Of a stretch of DNA of 64,000 bases, positions 18,586 through 27,192 are shown one piece after another. The notes under the pieces were generated by a model. That model was given only the letters and a program-made list of their open reading frames with translations, searched no databases and was not told where the DNA came from. The translations under genes were made by a program, and so were the position numbers. Source of the stretch: Paracoccaceae bacterium (GTDB taxonomy: Bacteria; Pseudomonadota; Alphaproteobacteria; Rhodobacterales; Rhodobacteraceae); the NCBI GenBank assembly GCA_020425085.1, contig JAGQRW010000016.1, positions 1 through 64,000 on the forward strand. The letters are read 5' to 3'. Positions within the stretch are counted from its first letter, which is position 1, and each line of letters begins with the position of its first letter.

Positions 18586-18608
18586 CCGCCGATGGTGACG
18601 CTCGGCGG
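18586..18608 (+). other. Small hairpin in the 18426-18680 gap
   Basis: CCGCCGA (18586-18592) pairs perfectly with TCGGCGG (18602-18608) around a 9-nt loop, 73 bp before the next ATG. It may be a leader structure of the following gene. The rest of this 255-bp gap shows no coding potential. Confidence 0.3.
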
Positions 18609-18680
18609 AGGCAGGATTTTGCCGGAAGACCTCCGATGAATCACCAGCCGAAAACTTTCGGCGAATCAGAGGAACAGGAA

Positions 18681-19328
18681 ATGCGGAACTTTCTACTAGC
18701 CTTGGTGCTTATTGCCATACCGGTTGCGGTCTTTGCCGCCGGTTATGTCTGGCTGACACCCGCCGCGACAACGGAAAAGGTCGCGGCTGCCGGCCCGTCA
18801 CTGGGTGACATGACGCCGTTTTCAACCATCGTAAGCGATGTTCAGAACATTGCCACTTCGGGTGATCTGGCCGCGGCCGGAAAACGGATTACCGATCTGG
18901 AAACTGCCTGGGACAAGGCGCAATCGACCTTGCAGCCGGTCAATCCGAATGAATGGGGTTATGTCGATGGCGCCATCGACGGCGCATTAAAGGCCTTGCG
19001 TGCAGGCACCCCGGATGCGGCCACGGTTGCGGCGAAACTGGCCAATCTCAAAACAGCGCTGGCCGATCCGTCACAAGGTGCTGCCGCTCCTTCTGCTGCG
19101 GTCCAAATGGTTTCAGGCGTTGCAACCACCGACGCCAACGGCCACCCGCTGCCGTGTGAGGCAATGCTGAAGACCTTCCGCGACACCCTTGCCAAGGCGA
19201 CCCTTTCCGACGCCAACCTCGCCACCGCGAAAACGCTGGAGGCCAAGGGAACCGAGCGTTGCAATGCCGATGACGACAAACGCGCCGGTGACTTTTTTGC
19301 ACAGGGCATTGCCCTGATGTCCAAGTAA
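18681..19328 (+). CDS. Membrane-anchored or exported helical protein of unknown function
   Basis: A 215-residue protein. ATG 18681 follows AGAGGAACAGGAA and gives a hydrophobic N-terminus (MRNFLLALVLIAIPVAVFAA) that is either a signal peptide or an anchor. The remainder is alanine-rich and helical, with a DLETAWDKAQSTLQPVNPNEW block and a later region with paired cysteines (HPLPCEAMLKTF and TERCNADDDK). A longer in-frame reading from 18582 would hide the signal and is rejected. It is 22 bp from the DUF347 membrane protein gene and closed by the same terminator, so the two form an operon. I do not recognise a named domain. Confidence 0.75.
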   Translation: MRNFLLALVLIAIPVAVFAAGYVWLTPAATTEKVAAAGPSLGDMTPFSTIVSDVQNIATSGDLAAAGKRITDLETAWDKAQSTLQPVNPNEWGYVDGAIDGALKALRAGTPDAATVAAKLANLKTALADPSQGAAAPSAAVQMVSGVATTDANGHPLPCEAMLKTFRDTLAKATLSDANLATAKTLEAKGTERCNADDDKRAGDFFAQGIALMSK

Positions 19329-19350
19329 CCCACATTCAAGGATGAAGACC

Positions 19351-20169
19351 ATGACATCTATTTCCAGGCTGCACACCCCCGCTGACATCACGCTTATCGA
19401 ACGTGACGACCCCATCACCACGCCCAACCGCGTTCCGGCCATCACCGTCGATTTCTGGCTTATCAAACTGATGGCCGTGACCATGGGTGAAACCGCCGCC
19501 GATTTTCTGGCCGTCAATCTTGGCCTTGGCCTGACGGCGACATCGGTTCTGATGGCTGCAATCCTTGTCGGCGCGCTGGTTCTCCAGTTCCGCCAGAAAC
19601 GCTATGTGCCGTGGGCCTACTGGCTGGCGGTGGTGCTGATCAGCATCGTCGGCACACTGATTACCGATAATCTGGTGGACAATTTTGGCGTCCCGCTGAT
19701 GACCACGACAATCTTGTTCACTGTTGCCCTCGCAGCCACGTTTCTGGCCTGGTACGCTTCGGAAAGAACCCTGTCGATCCACAAGGTCACGACAACGCGG
19801 CGGGAAGCTTTCTACTGGCTTGCCATCCTGTTCACCTTCGCGCTTGGTACTGCAGCGGGTGATCTGGTCGCCGAGAAGTTTGCGCTTGGCTACATGGCCA
19901 CAGGTATCCTGTTCGGCATGATCATCGCCTCGATCACCTTTGGCTATTACGCGCTGAAACTTGATGCCATCCTGGCCTTCTGGATCGCCTATATCTTCAC
20001 TCGCCCGCTTGGCGCATCGTTCGGTGACCTCATGTCACAACCCAAGGAATACGGCGGCATGGGGCTGGGAACCATCCTGACCAGCGCGATTTTCCTTGCA
20101 GCCATCGTCGCCATCGTCATCTACATGACCTGGACCCAGGGTGATCGGGAAAAGGCACAGGCAAACTAG
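19351..20169 (+). CDS. DUF347 (COG4705-type) membrane protein
   Basis: A 272-residue polytopic membrane protein with about eight hydrophobic segments. It contains tandem DUF347 repeats: the first begins VPAITVDFWLIKLMAVTMGE followed by TAADFL, the second at TTTRREAFYWLAILFTFALG followed by TAAGDLVAEK. The family is uncharacterised. ATG 19351 is chosen because AAGGA lies 9 nt upstream; an ATG at 19342 has no spacing for it. It follows the anchored helical protein gene. Confidence 0.85.
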   Translation: MTSISRLHTPADITLIERDDPITTPNRVPAITVDFWLIKLMAVTMGETAADFLAVNLGLGLTATSVLMAAILVGALVLQFRQKRYVPWAYWLAVVLISIVGTLITDNLVDNFGVPLMTTTILFTVALAATFLAWYASERTLSIHKVTTTRREAFYWLAILFTFALGTAAGDLVAEKFALGYMATGILFGMIIASITFGYYALKLDAILAFWIAYIFTRPLGASFGDLMSQPKEYGGMGLGTILTSAIFLAAIVAIVIYMTWTQGDREKAQAN

Positions 20170-20183
20170 GCAGCCTCAACTGC

Positions 20184-20220
20184 GAATGCGGCCCCGATCA
20201 GAGGGGCCGCATTCTGTTTT
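20184..20220 (+). terminator. Intrinsic terminator
   Basis: A perfect 12-bp stem, GAATGCGGCCCC (20184-20195) with GGGGCCGCATTC (20203-20214), 7-nt loop, then a T-rich tail starting at 20215. It closes the operon containing the DUF347 gene and insulates the imuA operon. Confidence 0.93.
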
Positions 20221-20287
20221 GTTAAACCTGAACACCGGCCCGCCAACAAGCATTCATTTCCGCCCCGGCCATGGTTATGATGCTTTC

Positions 20288-20881
20288 ATGACACCTGATC
20301 TTTTCGACCATTTCCCCATGCGCAACGCCCGGATGCACGAAGCCTTCGGTGCCAGCGCATTTGCCTTTGCCTTTGCGCTGGCGGGCCATATGGCCGGGCC
20401 GGTCATGTGGATCCGCGAAAGCTGGCAAACCAGCGCCATCAATCCTTCAGGCTTCAGCCGCTATCTTGATCCGCAAAGGATGCTTCTGGCGCTTGGCCGC
20501 GATCAGGTCGAGGTTCTGGCCATCGCCGAAGAGGCGTTGCGTTCCGGCGCGGTGCCGCTGGTGGTGATGGAATCTGGCAAGGAGCTTGGCCTGACCGCAG
20601 CACGACGTTTGCAACTGGCCGCCAAGGCGGGAAACGCCACCGGGCTTTGCCTTTTGTGCGAAGGCATGGGCAGCAATGCCGCCGAAACCCGCTGGCGTTG
20701 CCAGCCGGTTTTTGATGCATCAAATGATGCTGGCGACTCGACTCTGCAAAGCTGGAGTATTATCAAGAACAAATCAGGAACATTGGGGTCTTGGGATGTT
20801 CGATGGGATGCAAAAACGCGTCGTATCATTGTGGTTTCCCCGTCTGGCAAGCGACCGGGTTCTAAGGGCATGCCCGCGTGA
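20288..20881 (+). CDS. imuA: ImuA, mutasome RecA/SulA-like protein
   Basis: A 197-residue protein distantly related to RecA. It starts MTPDLFDHFPMRNARMHEAF; GASAFAFAFALAGHMAGPVM and the AGNATGLCLLC and TRWRCQP blocks are characteristic of ImuA in alphaproteobacteria. With ImuB and DnaE2 it acts in SOS-dependent, error-prone translesion synthesis. It is the first gene of imuA-imuB-dnaE2. I looked for an alphaproteobacterial LexA box (GTTC-N7-GTTC) in 20215-20287 and found none that fits. Confidence 0.88.
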   Translation: MTPDLFDHFPMRNARMHEAFGASAFAFAFALAGHMAGPVMWIRESWQTSAINPSGFSRYLDPQRMLLALGRDQVEVLAIAEEALRSGAVPLVVMESGKELGLTAARRLQLAAKAGNATGLCLLCEGMGSNAAETRWRCQPVFDASNDAGDSTLQSWSIIKNKSGTLGSWDVRWDAKTRRIIVVSPSGKRPGSKGMPA

Positions 20882-22280
20882 TGCGCCGTTTGCGCTGATC
20901 GTCGAGAAAAACAATACCGTTGAGCTTTATTGCCTGAACCAGCAGGCCGAACGGCAGGGATTGCATCGCGGTATGCGCCATACCGATGCCCGCATCTTCT
21001 GCCCCGATCTGCAAAGCAGCCCGGCAGACCCGCAGGCAGATCAGCGATTTCTGCACGCATTGGCACGCTGGGCCAGACGCTATTGCCCCTGGGTCGGGCT
21101 GGAGGGGGGTGACGGACTGGTGATGGACATTACCGGTGTCGCACATCTGTTCGGCGGCGAGGCCGGTATGCTGGTGGATATCCGCCGCCGTCTGGCGCGC
21201 GCCGGGCTTGCGGTCAGGATCGGGCTGGCCGATACGCGCGGTGCCGCCTGGGCGCTGGCGCATCACGGCGAAGGGGTGGCAAGCGGGGAAATGCTGCCCC
21301 ATATCGGCCCGTTGCCGGTGGCGGCATTGCGGCTTGATGCAGCCAGTTGCATCGCGCTGGAACGGCTTGGGCTGCGCACGATTGGCGATCTGGCGGCGCT
21401 GCCCCGTGCCGCCCTGACCCGGCGTTTCGGGCAGGATGTTCTGATGCGGCTGGATCAGGCATTGGGGGATCAGCCTGAACAGGTATCGCCCTTGGCTGAA
21501 CCGCCCCATTACCGGGTGCGCCTGACCCTGCCCGAACCGATCGGGTTAAGCGATGATGTCATGGCCGGCACCGCAAGCCTGCTGGAACGGCTGTGTGCGC
21601 GGCTGAAAGCCAACGAGGCGGGGGCGCGGGTTTTATGCCTGACGCTTGGGCGGGTGGATCAGGCAAGCCAGCAGGTGGAATTGCGGCTGGCCCGCCCCTT
21701 GCGCGATGCCGGGCGCATTCTGCCCTTGTTTAAGCGCGGCGTCGATCAGGTAGATGCCGGTTTTGGCATTGAACGCCTGCAACTGGTCGCCGCGCAAATC
21801 GAACCACTACCGGCGCAACAGATCAGCCATGCCCAAAGCGCCCAAAACGCCCCAAACAATGAGTTATACGATCTGATCACCCGTATCGGCAGCCGTATCG
21901 GGTTGGAGAATGTCCGGCGCTTCCTGCCCGCCGACAGCCATATCCCGGAACGCGACCACCTGATCGCCGCCGCCGCCTTTTCCGAGCCAGCCGGACCCTG
22001 GATCAGCCCGCGACCCCGCCCCGGCCTGATGTTTCGGCCCGAACCGATATCCGGCGATGGCCCCCTGCCGCCCCGGCGTTTTCGCTGGCGGCGCATGGCG
22101 CTGAGCACCGCACGCGCCACCGGGCCGGAGCGTATCGCGCCGGAATGGTGGATGCAGGATGACAACTGGCACCGGGGCATCCGCGATTACTGGCATGTCG
22201 AAACGCTGGAGGGGCGGCGGCTATGGCTTTTCCATACGCCGCAAAACCCCGGCTGGTTCGTGCAGGGGGAATTCGCATGA
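20796..22280 (+). CDS. imuB: ImuB, Y-family polymerase-like protein
   Basis: A 494-residue protein related to DinB polymerases but thought to be catalytically inactive. N-terminal features: KRVVSLWFPRLASDR, ERQGLHRGMRHTDARIFCPD and GLVMDITGVAHLFGGE, the ImuB version of the palm. The helix-hairpin-helix block LERLGLRTIGDLAALPRAAL follows at about residue 188. It is the scaffold that binds the beta clamp, ImuA and DnaE2. The start (ATG 20796, or ATG 20808) lies inside imuA, an 86-bp overlap. Its stop overlaps the dnaE2 start. Confidence 0.92.
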   Translation: MFDGMQKRVVSLWFPRLASDRVLRACPRDAPFALIVEKNNTVELYCLNQQAERQGLHRGMRHTDARIFCPDLQSSPADPQADQRFLHALARWARRYCPWVGLEGGDGLVMDITGVAHLFGGEAGMLVDIRRRLARAGLAVRIGLADTRGAAWALAHHGEGVASGEMLPHIGPLPVAALRLDAASCIALERLGLRTIGDLAALPRAALTRRFGQDVLMRLDQALGDQPEQVSPLAEPPHYRVRLTLPEPIGLSDDVMAGTASLLERLCARLKANEAGARVLCLTLGRVDQASQQVELRLARPLRDAGRILPLFKRGVDQVDAGFGIERLQLVAAQIEPLPAQQISHAQSAQNAPNNELYDLITRIGSRIGLENVRRFLPADSHIPERDHLIAAAAFSEPAGPWISPRPRPGLMFRPEPISGDGPLPPRRFRWRRMALSTARATGPERIAPEWWMQDDNWHRGIRDYWHVETLEGRRLWLFHTPQNPGWFVQGEFA

Positions 22281-25200
22281 ACAAAAATCACCACACCCCG
22301 ACCATCCCGCAGGGCGGCGCGGGCTATGCCGAATTATGCGCCACCAGCAACTTCACCTTTCTGACCGGTGCGTCCCACCCCGAAGAACTGATCACCCGCG
22401 CCGCCGCACTGGGGCTAAGCGCCATTGCCATCACCGACCGCAACTCGCTGGCCGGGGTGGTACGCGCCTATTCCGCGCTGAAAACCCTGAGGCAAGAGGC
22501 CGGGCAGGCGCCGCGCGCCCTGCCAAAACTGATCACCGGCTGCCGGCTGGTGCTGCGCGATAGCCCGGTTGACTGGATCGCCCTGCCCCGTGACCGCGCC
22601 GCCTATCAGCGCCTGACGCGACTTCTGACCCTTGGCAAACGACGCGCTGGCAAGGGCGAATGTCATCTTGACCGGCAAGACATGCTAAAGGGTTGCAAGG
22701 GCATGATCCTGATCGCACTGCCGCACAAGGGCAGCGGTACGAAACAGGTTTCCGCCGACATTCAGGCCGCCTTGCACCACTATCCCGGCCATGTGTTTCT
22801 GGGCGCGGCCCCGCGTTATGACGGTAGCGATCAGGCCTATCTGAAACGCTGCGCCGCACTGGCGCTGAAGACGGCGGCACCGATGGTGGCGGTGGGCGAT
22901 GTGTTGATGCATCACGGCAGCCGCCACCAGCTTGCCGATGTGCTGACCTGCATGCGCGAACATATCACCATTGATCAGATCGGCACTCGCGCCCTGCCCA
23001 ATGCCGAACGGCGGCTAAAGGGGGCTGCGGATATGGCGCGTTTGTTCCGTAATCACCCCGCCGCCATCCGCCGCACGCTGGAAATCGCCGCCCGGTGCAG
23101 CTTTTGCCTGAGCGAACTGTCTTATGAATACCCGAATGAGATCAGCGATGTCGAAGAACCACAGGCGCGACTGGAACGGCTGACCCGCGAGGGGCTGGAA
23201 CGCCGCTGCCCCGATGGTGTGCCGGAACGCTATGGCACCCTTGCCGCCAAGGAACTGAAACTGGTCGAAGAACTGGGTTTCGCCGCCTATTTCCTGACCG
23301 TGCATGATATCGTGCAATACGCCCGCTCCTTGGATATTCTGTGTCAGGGGCGCGGATCCGCCGCCAACTCGATCCTTTGTTATGCCCTTGGCATCACCGA
23401 TGTCAGCCCGGATCAGATCACCATGGTGTTTGAACGCTTCGTGTCGAAATACCGGGGCGAGCCGCCGGATATCGACGTGGATTTCGAACATGAGCGCCGC
23501 GAAGAGGTGATCCAGCATATCTATCGGAAATACGGCCGTCACCGGGCCGGGCTATGCGCCACGGTGATCCATTTTCGATCCCGCGCCGCGATTGGCGAGG
23601 TCGGCAAGGTGATGGGCCTGTCAAGGGATGTGACCGCCAGCCTGACAGGCCAGATCTGGGGCATGTCAAATGGCGGTGCCGACCCCGAACGTATCCGCGA
23701 GCTGGGACTGGATCCGAGTGAGCACCGGCTGGCGCAGACCATCGGCCTGATCGGCCAGATCATCGGCTTTCCGCGGCACCTTTCCCAGCATGTCGGCGGC
23801 TTTATCATCACCAAGGGGCGGCTGGATGAGCTTTGCCCGATCGAGAATGCCGCGATGGAGGATCGCACCATCATCGAATGGGACAAGGACGATATTGACG
23901 CTTTGGGCATCCTGAAGGTCGATATCCTGAGCCTTGGCATGCTTAGCTGCATCAGGAAGACCTTTCAGCTGATCAAGCAGCATGAGGGCAAGGCGCTTGG
24001 CATCGCCACCGTGCCGCAGGAAGACCGGGCCACCTATGACATGTTATGCATTGCCGATGCCGTGGGGGTCTTTCAGGTGGAAAGCCGGGCCCAGATGAAT
24101 TTTCTGCCGCGCATGCGCCCGCGTACCTTTTACGATCTGGTGATCGAGGTCGCCATCGTGCGCCCCGGCCCGATTCAGGGCGGCATGGTGCATCCCTATA
24201 TCAACCGCCGCCAGGGCAAGGAGGCGGTGCATTTCCCGTCCGAGGCGCTGAAAAACGTGCTGGGCAAGACCCTTGGCGTGCCGCTGTTTCAGGAACAGGC
24301 GATGCAGATCGCCGTGGTCGCCGCCGGCTTCACCGCCGAAGAGGCCGACCGGCTGCGCCGCTCATTGGCGACCTTCCGGCGGATGGGAACGATCAGCACC
24401 TTTTCCGAGCGTTTCATCAACGGCATGCTGGAACGCGGTTATGACCGGGCATTTGCCGAACGCTGCTTTTCCCAGATCGAAGGATTCGGCGAATACGGCT
24501 TTCCCGAAAGTCACGCGGCCGCCTTTGCCATGCTGGCCTATGTCTCGGCCTGGCTGAAATGTCATCACCCGGCGGCCTTTGCCTGCGGGCTGCTGAATTC
24601 GCAACCGATGGGATTTTACGCCCCGGCCCAGATCGTACGCGACGCGCGTGAACACCGGATCGAGGTTCGCGCGATCTGCGTCAACCACAGCATGTGGGAC
24701 AATACGCTGGAACGCCGCGCCGATGGTTCACTGGCGCTGCGACTGGGGTTTCGCCAGATCAAGGGGTTCAGGGCCGAAGACGCCGAATGGATCACCGCCG
24801 CACGCGGCAACGGCTATCCCGACCCCGAAACGCTGTGGCTGCGCGCCGGGATCGGCCCCGGCGCATTGGAACGGCTGGCCGAAGCGGACGCCTTTGCCGA
24901 TATGGGCCTGACCCGGCGCAAGGCGCTGTGGCAGGTGCGGGCGATTCGGGGACAAATGCCCTTGCCGCTGTTCAGCGACCCGATTGACGGCGAAGGCATC
25001 CGTGAACCCGAAGTCACCTTGCCCGCCATGCATCTGGGCGAGGAAATGGTCGAGGATTACCTTGCCATGCGCCTGTCGTTGCGCACCCATCCGATGGAAC
25101 TGTTGCGCCCGGTGATGCCCGGCCTGACGCCGCATGCAGAACTGGCCGCCACACCATTGGGCAATATCAGCGTTTGCGGTCTGGTCATCACCCGCCAGCG

Positions 25201-25555
25201 CCCCGGCACCGCCTCGGGCGTGGTTTTCCTGACGCTGGAGGATGAAACCGGGGTTGCCAATGTGGTGATCTGGAAAACCGTCTATCAACGCTACCGGCAA
25301 AGCATCATGGGCGGGCGGCTGTTACGCGTCAGCGGCCATCTTCAGCGTGAAGGAATGGTCGTTCACCTGATCGCGAGGCAGATCGAGGATATGTCCCACC
25401 GTCTGAGCGACCTTGGACACCCGCTGGACGAAGAAATCGGCATCACCCGGCCCGAGGCCGACGATGCCCCCCGCCCGCGCCGCCGCCAGCCCGTTGGCGC
25501 AAGGCATCCCCGCGAACAGGCCAAACGCCTGTTCCCAAGCCGGGATTTTCACTAA
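22277..25555 (+). CDS. dnaE2: Error-prone DNA polymerase DnaE2
   Basis: A 1092-residue C-family polymerase used in translesion synthesis. It starts at ATG 22277 behind CAGGGGGA. The PHP domain opens YAELCATSNFTFLTGASHPE; the catalytic aspartates lie in PPDIDVDFEHERREEV (about residue 398), and the fingers contain VHPYINRRQGKE and EYGFPESHAAAFA. A C-terminal OB fold starts at ISVCGLVITRQRPGTASGVV. The clamp- and tau-binding C-terminus of replicative DnaE is absent, as expected for DnaE2. Last gene of the imuAB-dnaE2 operon; its stop overlaps the convergent dehydrogenase stop. Confidence 0.96.
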   Translation: MNKNHHTPTIPQGGAGYAELCATSNFTFLTGASHPEELITRAAALGLSAIAITDRNSLAGVVRAYSALKTLRQEAGQAPRALPKLITGCRLVLRDSPVDWIALPRDRAAYQRLTRLLTLGKRRAGKGECHLDRQDMLKGCKGMILIALPHKGSGTKQVSADIQAALHHYPGHVFLGAAPRYDGSDQAYLKRCAALALKTAAPMVAVGDVLMHHGSRHQLADVLTCMREHITIDQIGTRALPNAERRLKGAADMARLFRNHPAAIRRTLEIAARCSFCLSELSYEYPNEISDVEEPQARLERLTREGLERRCPDGVPERYGTLAAKELKLVEELGFAAYFLTVHDIVQYARSLDILCQGRGSAANSILCYALGITDVSPDQITMVFERFVSKYRGEPPDIDVDFEHERREEVIQHIYRKYGRHRAGLCATVIHFRSRAAIGEVGKVMGLSRDVTASLTGQIWGMSNGGADPERIRELGLDPSEHRLAQTIGLIGQIIGFPRHLSQHVGGFIITKGRLDELCPIENAAMEDRTIIEWDKDDIDALGILKVDILSLGMLSCIRKTFQLIKQHEGKALGIATVPQEDRATYDMLCIADAVGVFQVESRAQMNFLPRMRPRTFYDLVIEVAIVRPGPIQGGMVHPYINRRQGKEAVHFPSEALKNVLGKTLGVPLFQEQAMQIAVVAAGFTAEEADRLRRSLATFRRMGTISTFSERFINGMLERGYDRAFAERCFSQIEGFGEYGFPESHAAAFAMLAYVSAWLKCHHPAAFACGLLNSQPMGFYAPAQIVRDAREHRIEVRAICVNHSMWDNTLERRADGSLALRLGFRQIKGFRAEDAEWITAARGNGYPDPETLWLRAGIGPGALERLAEADAFADMGLTRRKALWQVRAIRGQMPLPLFSDPIDGEGIREPEVTLPAMHLGEEMVEDYLAMRLSLRTHPMELLRPVMPGLTPHAELAATPLGNISVCGLVITRQRPGTASGVVFLTLEDETGVANVVIWKTVYQRYRQSIMGGRLLRVSGHLQREGMVVHLIARQIEDMSHRLSDLGHPLDEEIGITRPEADDAPRPRRRQPVGARHPREQAKRLFPSRDFH

Positions 25556-26538
25556 AGCATCGCCGGCACCACCTGGTCGGGCGGGCGGTGGCCATCGGCA
25601 AAGGTCTTGATGTTGATGATCACCTTTTCGCCCATCTCCAGCCGCCCCTCACGCGTGGCCGAACCCATATGCGGCAGCAGCATCACGTTATCCAGACCGC
25701 GCAGGCGCGGGTTGATCTCGGGGCCTTTTTCAAAAACATCCAGCCCGGCACCAGCCAGCGCACCACTGCGCAGCATGCGGGTAAAGGCGTTTTCGTCGAT
25801 CACTTCGCCGCGTGAGGTGTTCACCACATAGGCAGTCGGTTTCATCAGCTTCAGCCTTCTGGCGTTTAGCAGATGAAAGGTCGAAGGTGTATGCGGGCAG
25901 TTGATCGACAGGATATCGACCCGCGCCAGCATCTGATCAAGACTTTCCCAATAGGTCGCCTCCAACTCATCCTCGATCGTCGGGTGAACCTTTTTACGGT
26001 TGTGATAATGAATTTGCAGACCGAACGGTCGCGCCCGCCGCGCCAGTGCGGTGCCAATCCGCCCCATGCCAAGGATGCCCAGACGCTTGCCGCTGACGCG
26101 CGAACCCAGAAACGCCGAGGGCGACCAGCCGGACCAGTCGCCCGATTGCATCACAGTGGCACCTTCCTTGAAGCGGCGCATCACCATCAGGATCAGCGCA
26201 ATAGTGGTATCGGCGGTGTCATCGGTCAGAACCCCCGGCGTGTTGGAAACCAGAATGCCGCGCTGGCGGGCGGTTTGTACGTCGATATGATCAAACCCGG
26301 CGCCATAATTGGCGATCAGGCGCAACTGCGGACCCGCCTGCGCCAGTGTTCTTGCGTCTATCACATCGTTCAGTGTCGGCACCAGCACATCGGCCCGCTG
26401 CATGGCGGCGACCAGTTGTTCGCGGCTGAACGGCGCATCGCTTTCGTTCAACTCGACGTTGAACAGCTCCTTCAGGCGGGTTTCAACCGCTTCGGGCAAG
26501 CGTCGCGTTACGACAACACTCAATTTACTTCCCGGCAT
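25552..26538 (-). CDS. D-isomer-specific 2-hydroxyacid dehydrogenase (glyoxylate/hydroxypyruvate reductase type)
   Basis: A 328-residue NAD(P)H-dependent enzyme. The Rossmann motif is KRLGILGMGRIGTALARRAR, the substrate arginine lies in VNTSRGEVIDE, and the histidine in LLPHMGSATREGR completes the catalytic set, with the glutamate in FEKGPEINPRL. NYGAGFDHIDVQTARQRGIL matches the GyaR/GhrB subfamily. ATG 26538 has GGGGGAA upstream; an 18-codon longer frame is rejected. Convergent with dnaE2. Confidence 0.92.
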   Translation of the reverse strand: MPGSKLSVVVTRRLPEAVETRLKELFNVELNESDAPFSREQLVAAMQRADVLVPTLNDVIDARTLAQAGPQLRLIANYGAGFDHIDVQTARQRGILVSNTPGVLTDDTADTTIALILMVMRRFKEGATVMQSGDWSGWSPSAFLGSRVSGKRLGILGMGRIGTALARRARPFGLQIHYHNRKKVHPTIEDELEATYWESLDQMLARVDILSINCPHTPSTFHLLNARRLKLMKPTAYVVNTSRGEVIDENAFTRMLRSGALAGAGLDVFEKGPEINPRLRGLDNVMLLPHMGSATREGRLEMGEKVIINIKTFADGHRPPDQVVPAML

Positions 26539-26637
26539 TCGCTTATTCCCCCACTGGATTTCCTTGTCCCATAGTGGCAAGAATTGCGGCAAGGGGGCAA
26601 GGTGAAAACCGCCTGAAGACCCCCGAAATCGAGCGGC

Positions 26638-27177
26638 ATGAAGGTCCGGGCAGTCGTCGTGACGAAAACCTTTGGCACCAGAGGCGCGGTTTGGCTACTG
26701 ACCGCGATTTTCAGCCTTTGCGCGATCGCCGCATTGGCGGATGAACCGACGCGCGGGCCGGTCACCAATCTGCCCTTGCCAAGGTTCGTTTCCATGAAGA
26801 CCGACACCGGCAATGTGCGGCGCGGCCCCAGCCTGACGCACCGGGTCGACTGGGTTTTCAAGCTGGAGGACATGCCGCTAGAAGTGACCGCAGAATACGG
26901 CAACTGGCGGCGGGTGCGCGATATCGAAGGTGTCGGCGGCTGGATGCATTATTCATTGCTATCGGGGGTGCGCACGGTGATGGTGCAAAAGGACTATACC
27001 CCGCTGCGCATGCGCCCCGACCCGGCGGCAGAACCCAATGCCTATGCCGAACAGGGGGTGGTGGCGTTTCTGGGCGATTGCACGCTTGACTGGTGCCGCA
27101 TCCGCGCTGACGGTTTTCGCGGCTGGGTGATGAAGTCAGAATTATGGGGCGTTGGCACGGATGAGGTGCGCAACTGA
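26638..27177 (+). CDS. Secreted SH3-domain protein
   Basis: A 179-residue exported protein. The N-terminus (TRGAVWLLTAIFSLCAIAAL-ADE) is a signal peptide. Two bacterial SH3-like modules follow: RFVSMKTDTGNVRRGPSLTH through GWMHYSLLSG (about residues 49-104) and MVQKDYTPLRMRPDPAAEPN through GWVMKSELWG (about 110-170). This is the COG3807-type protein common in alphaproteobacteria, presumably periplasmic and peptidoglycan-related; its exact job is unknown. Divergent from the 2-hydroxyacid dehydrogenase and convergent with the M3 peptidase. Confidence 0.88.
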   Translation: MKVRAVVVTKTFGTRGAVWLLTAIFSLCAIAALADEPTRGPVTNLPLPRFVSMKTDTGNVRRGPSLTHRVDWVFKLEDMPLEVTAEYGNWRRVRDIEGVGGWMHYSLLSGVRTVMVQKDYTPLRMRPDPAAEPNAYAEQGVVAFLGDCTLDWCRIRADGFRGWVMKSELWGVGTDEVRN

Positions 27178-27192
27178 CCCCGACCAAGGCAT

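Noticed and set aside
20219..20233. TGTT-N7-AACA palindrome before imuA as a LexA box
   Set aside because: It does not match the alphaproteobacterial GTTC-N7-GTTC form; mentioned only as a candidate in the findings.
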